Part shown: one piece after another, positions 6,032 through 7,403 of the stretch
How positions within the stretch are numbered: the stretch's first letter is position 1
How the letters are laid out: each line of letters opens with the position of its first letter
Assembly (NCBI GenBank): GCA_044225155.1
Contig: JBGAJB010000172.1
Coordinates: 1-7,403, forward strand
DNA from: CAYMBL01 sp044225155
Lineage (GTDB): Bacteria > Planctomycetota > Phycisphaerae > UBA1845 > Fen-1342
Reading direction: 5' to 3'
DNA: 7,403 bases
Translations under genes and position numbers: made by a program
Notes under the pieces: model-generated
Seen by the model: the letters and a program-made list of their open reading frames with translations, nothing else
Databases searched by the model: none
Told to the model about the DNA's origin: nothing

Positions 6032-6700
6032 GTGCCCGCAACCGCAGGAAAAACTCGGCAAAACCCCAAGTCAGGCGGCACACGATCCGGTAGGATGCGG
6101 TCGCGCGGCGAGATGTTTGCCGCCGGGGTGGGGTCTCCCAAGGTCTGGTGGGGTTCCCGGTTAACGGACGCCGGCACGGGCTGCGGCAGCGGAGAAGGAA
6201 TCAGCGACATTCTGGATGAGCTGGATATCGACATCAACGGTGCGGTGGATGTCATTCAGACCGAGGACCCGCGCTTTGTCACGCTTCCCTCGGGTTTCGC
6301 GGACACCGGTAACACGATCATCATCGACAACAGCGTCACGATCGTCGACGACGTCAAAACCGACGTCATCGTCGATGAATTGCCCGATTCGCTGCTGCTC
6401 GGCTTCGAAAACGTGACGGGCTTTGACATTTACATCCAGTACTTCGCCGAAAACGACTTGCAGGGCATTCTCGTCTACGACGGCGAAACGCTGATTCTCG
6501 ACTATCCCTGCCTGAGCTCCGTCGAACTCGTCAGCGAAGACGATTTCGACCCGTTCACGGGCGAGTTGGTCGACTCGTTCGATCTCAGCGGCGGGCTGTT
6601 CGAGGAAGGCTTCGACTATCTCTGCGGCGACACGATCATTTTCACGTTTGACTTCGACGCGATCACGACGAACATCGACGTGATCGATGTGCTGAACTAG
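6032..6700 (+). CDS. Unrecognised highly acidic protein, start uncertain
   Basis: I do not recognise this family. The frame from the GTG at 6032 gives 222 residues, but the first 56 differ sharply from the rest. Residues 57-222 contain 39 Asp/Glu against only two basic residues (Arg81, Lys109), are rich in Ile, Val and Phe, and look like an extracytoplasmic beta-rich domain with two cysteines (160 and 198). Residues 1-56 carry nine Lys/Arg and no hydrophobic signal helix. Alternative starts are ATG at 6095 or 6113 and several GTG codons. Cys51 (GTGCGSG) sits where a lipoprotein cysteine might be, directly before the acidic part, but no proper lipobox or signal precedes it. The coding nature is supported by the uninterrupted, strongly biased composition and by a terminator hairpin 25 bases after the stop. 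The gene diverges from rph with only 25 bases between the two outermost start codons. Confidence 0.6.
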   Translation: MPATAGKTRQNPKSGGTRSGRMRSRGEMFAAGVGSPKVWWGSRLTDAGTGCGSGEGISDILDELDIDINGAVDVIQTEDPRFVTLPSGFADTGNTIIIDNSVTIVDDVKTDVIVDELPDSLLLGFENVTGFDIYIQYFAENDLQGILVYDGETLILDYPCLSSVELVSEDDFDPFTGELVDSFDLSGGLFEEGFDYLCGDTIIFTFDFDAITTNIDVIDVLN

Positions 6701-6725
6701 ACCTCCGAAGAAGCTGCGGATTCGA

Positions 6726-6770
6726 GCGGGCGGACTCTCGGCCGAAACTCAGGCCTGGAGAGCCGCCCGC
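6726..6770 (+). terminator. Terminator hairpin after the acidic-protein gene
   Basis: GCGGGCGG-A-CTCTC (6726-6739) pairs with GAGAGCCGCCCGC (6758-6770), giving 13 base pairs with one bulged A. The 18-base loop contains a further GGCC/GGCC pairing. It starts 25 bases after the TAG stop. As with the hairpin at 3124-3151, the stem opens with GCGGGC and there is no long T-run. Confidence 0.7.
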
Positions 6771-6893
6771 CGTCATGTATGCTGCCCGTTATCACGCCCT
6801 TGAGAAAAATCACGCATAGCCAGCTTGATTTCGATGCGCGAAATTTCTAGTGTGGGGTTCAACCCAGGAGCGCCGACACGCTCCGCATTTCAG

Positions 6894-6913
6894 AAGGAGG
6901 AATTGAGACAATG
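6894..6913 (+). promoter_or_regulatory. Strong Shine-Dalgarno and ATG of the damaged DoxX-like gene
   Basis: AAGGAGG (6894-6900) lies ten bases before an ATG at 6911-6913. It is the best Shine-Dalgarno in the window and is well placed to start the DoxX-like gene. However, this ATG is one frame away from the conserved body of that gene, which marks a frame disruption downstream. Confidence 0.6.
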
Positions 6914-7019
6914 TGGCGAGCCAAATCAGATAGGCCGGGGGAAATGCGCCCACGGCCGCGAATCCGCGACCCTGAAACTCAACCGGATAGCCATCTTCGT
7001 CGTTTAATTCTGGTTCGGA
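6911..7019 (+). pseudogene. Disrupted N-terminal part of the DoxX-like membrane protein gene
   Basis: From the well-placed ATG at 6911 the frame reads MWRAKSDRPGE and then becomes Arg/Pro-rich. The frame of the conserved body instead reads ATLKLNRIAIFVV up to a TAA at 7005-7007, then FWFGVLKVFG without a gap. LNRIAIFVV-x-FWFGVLKVFG looks like one continuous first membrane helix, so the TAA seems to replace a sense codon within it. Restoring the gene would need a one-base frame correction between about 6945 and 6975 and a sense codon at 7005. Sequencing or assembly error is the main alternative to real gene decay. Confidence 0.5.
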
Positions 7020-7394
7020 GTGCTAAAAGTCTTTGGAATGAGCCCGGCGAATCCGCTCGTCGCGGCACTGCTCGAACGAACCCTGCCGTTCTTGAGCTTC
7101 AGCACGTTTATCGTTCTCTTTGGCGTTTATGAGATGCTGATTGGCATCTCCTTCCTGATTCCACGGGCAGAGCGCTGGGCGCTTTCGCTCTTTGTACCGC
7201 ACGTCCTGATGACCTGCGGGCCGCTCATCCTGCTGCCCGCCGTCACCTGGCAGGCTTTTCTGACGCCCACGATCGAAGGTCAGTACATCATCAAAAATGT
7301 CCTGCTGGTCGCCGCTGTCTGTTCGGTGGCGGCGCAGACCTCGCCCTCAAGGCGCGATTCGGGTGCATCGATCGTCGAGCTTGCTGCCGGCTAG
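7020..7394 (+). CDS. DoxX-like small membrane protein, N-terminally truncated frame
   Basis: The intact remaining frame (GTG at 7020, 124 residues) encodes most of a small four-helix inner-membrane protein of the DoxX-like type. After the tail of the first helix (MLKVFG) comes the segment SPANPLVAALLERTLPF (8-24). Membrane segments then lie at about 25-47, 53-73 and 89-105, ending in a polar tail. IPRAER (47-52) forms a short positively charged loop. Function is unknown; relatives are annotated only as DoxX-like, sometimes near redox or stress genes. The GTG start has no Shine-Dalgarno and would remove almost all of the first helix, so it is doubtful that a functional protein is made unless the upstream stop is an error. 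ATG at 7038 is a further in-frame choice. No gene downstream is visible in the nine bases that remain. Confidence 0.6.
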   Translation: MLKVFGMSPANPLVAALLERTLPFLSFSTFIVLFGVYEMLIGISFLIPRAERWALSLFVPHVLMTCGPLILLPAVTWQAFLTPTIEGQYIIKNVLLVAAVCSVAAQTSPSRRDSGASIVELAAG

Positions 7395-7403
7395 AGGCTC
7401 AAG

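Noticed and set aside
6007..6255. 83-residue N-terminal extension of RNase PH
   Set aside because: The extension is Pro/Ser-rich and overlaps the divergent gene, and the family N-terminus starts exactly at the ATG at 6006.
1..7403. CRISPR array, insertion sequence, tRNA, rRNA or defence system
   Set aside because: No regularly spaced repeats, terminal inverted repeats with a transposase, cloverleaf sequence or known defence domains were seen on either strand.

Overview
The window is GC-rich chromosomal DNA that looks like a member of the Planctomycetota (or a close PVC relative). Three features point there: a type IV prepilin-like secreted protein with a C-terminal H-X(n)-DG motif, a secreted seven-repeat VCBS/FG-GAP protein ending in an ASPIC/UnbV domain, and a Der GTPase whose second P-loop reads GKRNAGKS. 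No phage, transposon, CRISPR or recognisable defence genes are visible. The lineage call is an inference from protein style.

Layout: the C-terminal 108 residues of a 6-phosphofructokinase enter from the left edge (+) and converge, with a 54-base gap, on der (-), an EngA-type double-GTPase ribosome assembly factor. A near-consensus sigma70-type promoter (1949-1977) then drives the prepilin-like gene (+, 2083-3078), which is closed by a perfect 11-bp hairpin. A roughly 430-base gene-free stretch follows, holding this terminator, a short tandem duplication and a nested inverted repeat. Next come the VCBS/ASPIC secreted protein (-, 3507-4946), a 355-base gap with a 9-bp inverted repeat, and RNase PH (rph, -, 5302-6006). 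Head to head with rph lies an unrecognised, extremely acidic protein (+, to 6700), followed by a GC-rich hairpin terminator. The window ends with a DoxX-like small membrane protein (+, to 7394).

How the genes relate: this is mostly a set of single-gene transcription units, not an operon. Der and RNase PH are core RNA and ribosome housekeeping, phosphofructokinase is core glycolysis, and the prepilin-like and VCBS proteins are exported surface-type proteins. I see no shared pathway.

The most interesting part is the right-hand 1.4 kb. The DoxX-like gene has an excellent Shine-Dalgarno and ATG at 6894-6913, but that ATG is out of frame with the conserved body. The body frame itself carries a TAA in the middle of what should be the first membrane helix. 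The neighbouring acidic protein has an abrupt composition break and no credible signal sequence or start. Two adjacent genes with damaged or unresolved 5' ends suggest either local gene decay or assembly errors. I found no convincing undescribed multi-gene system.
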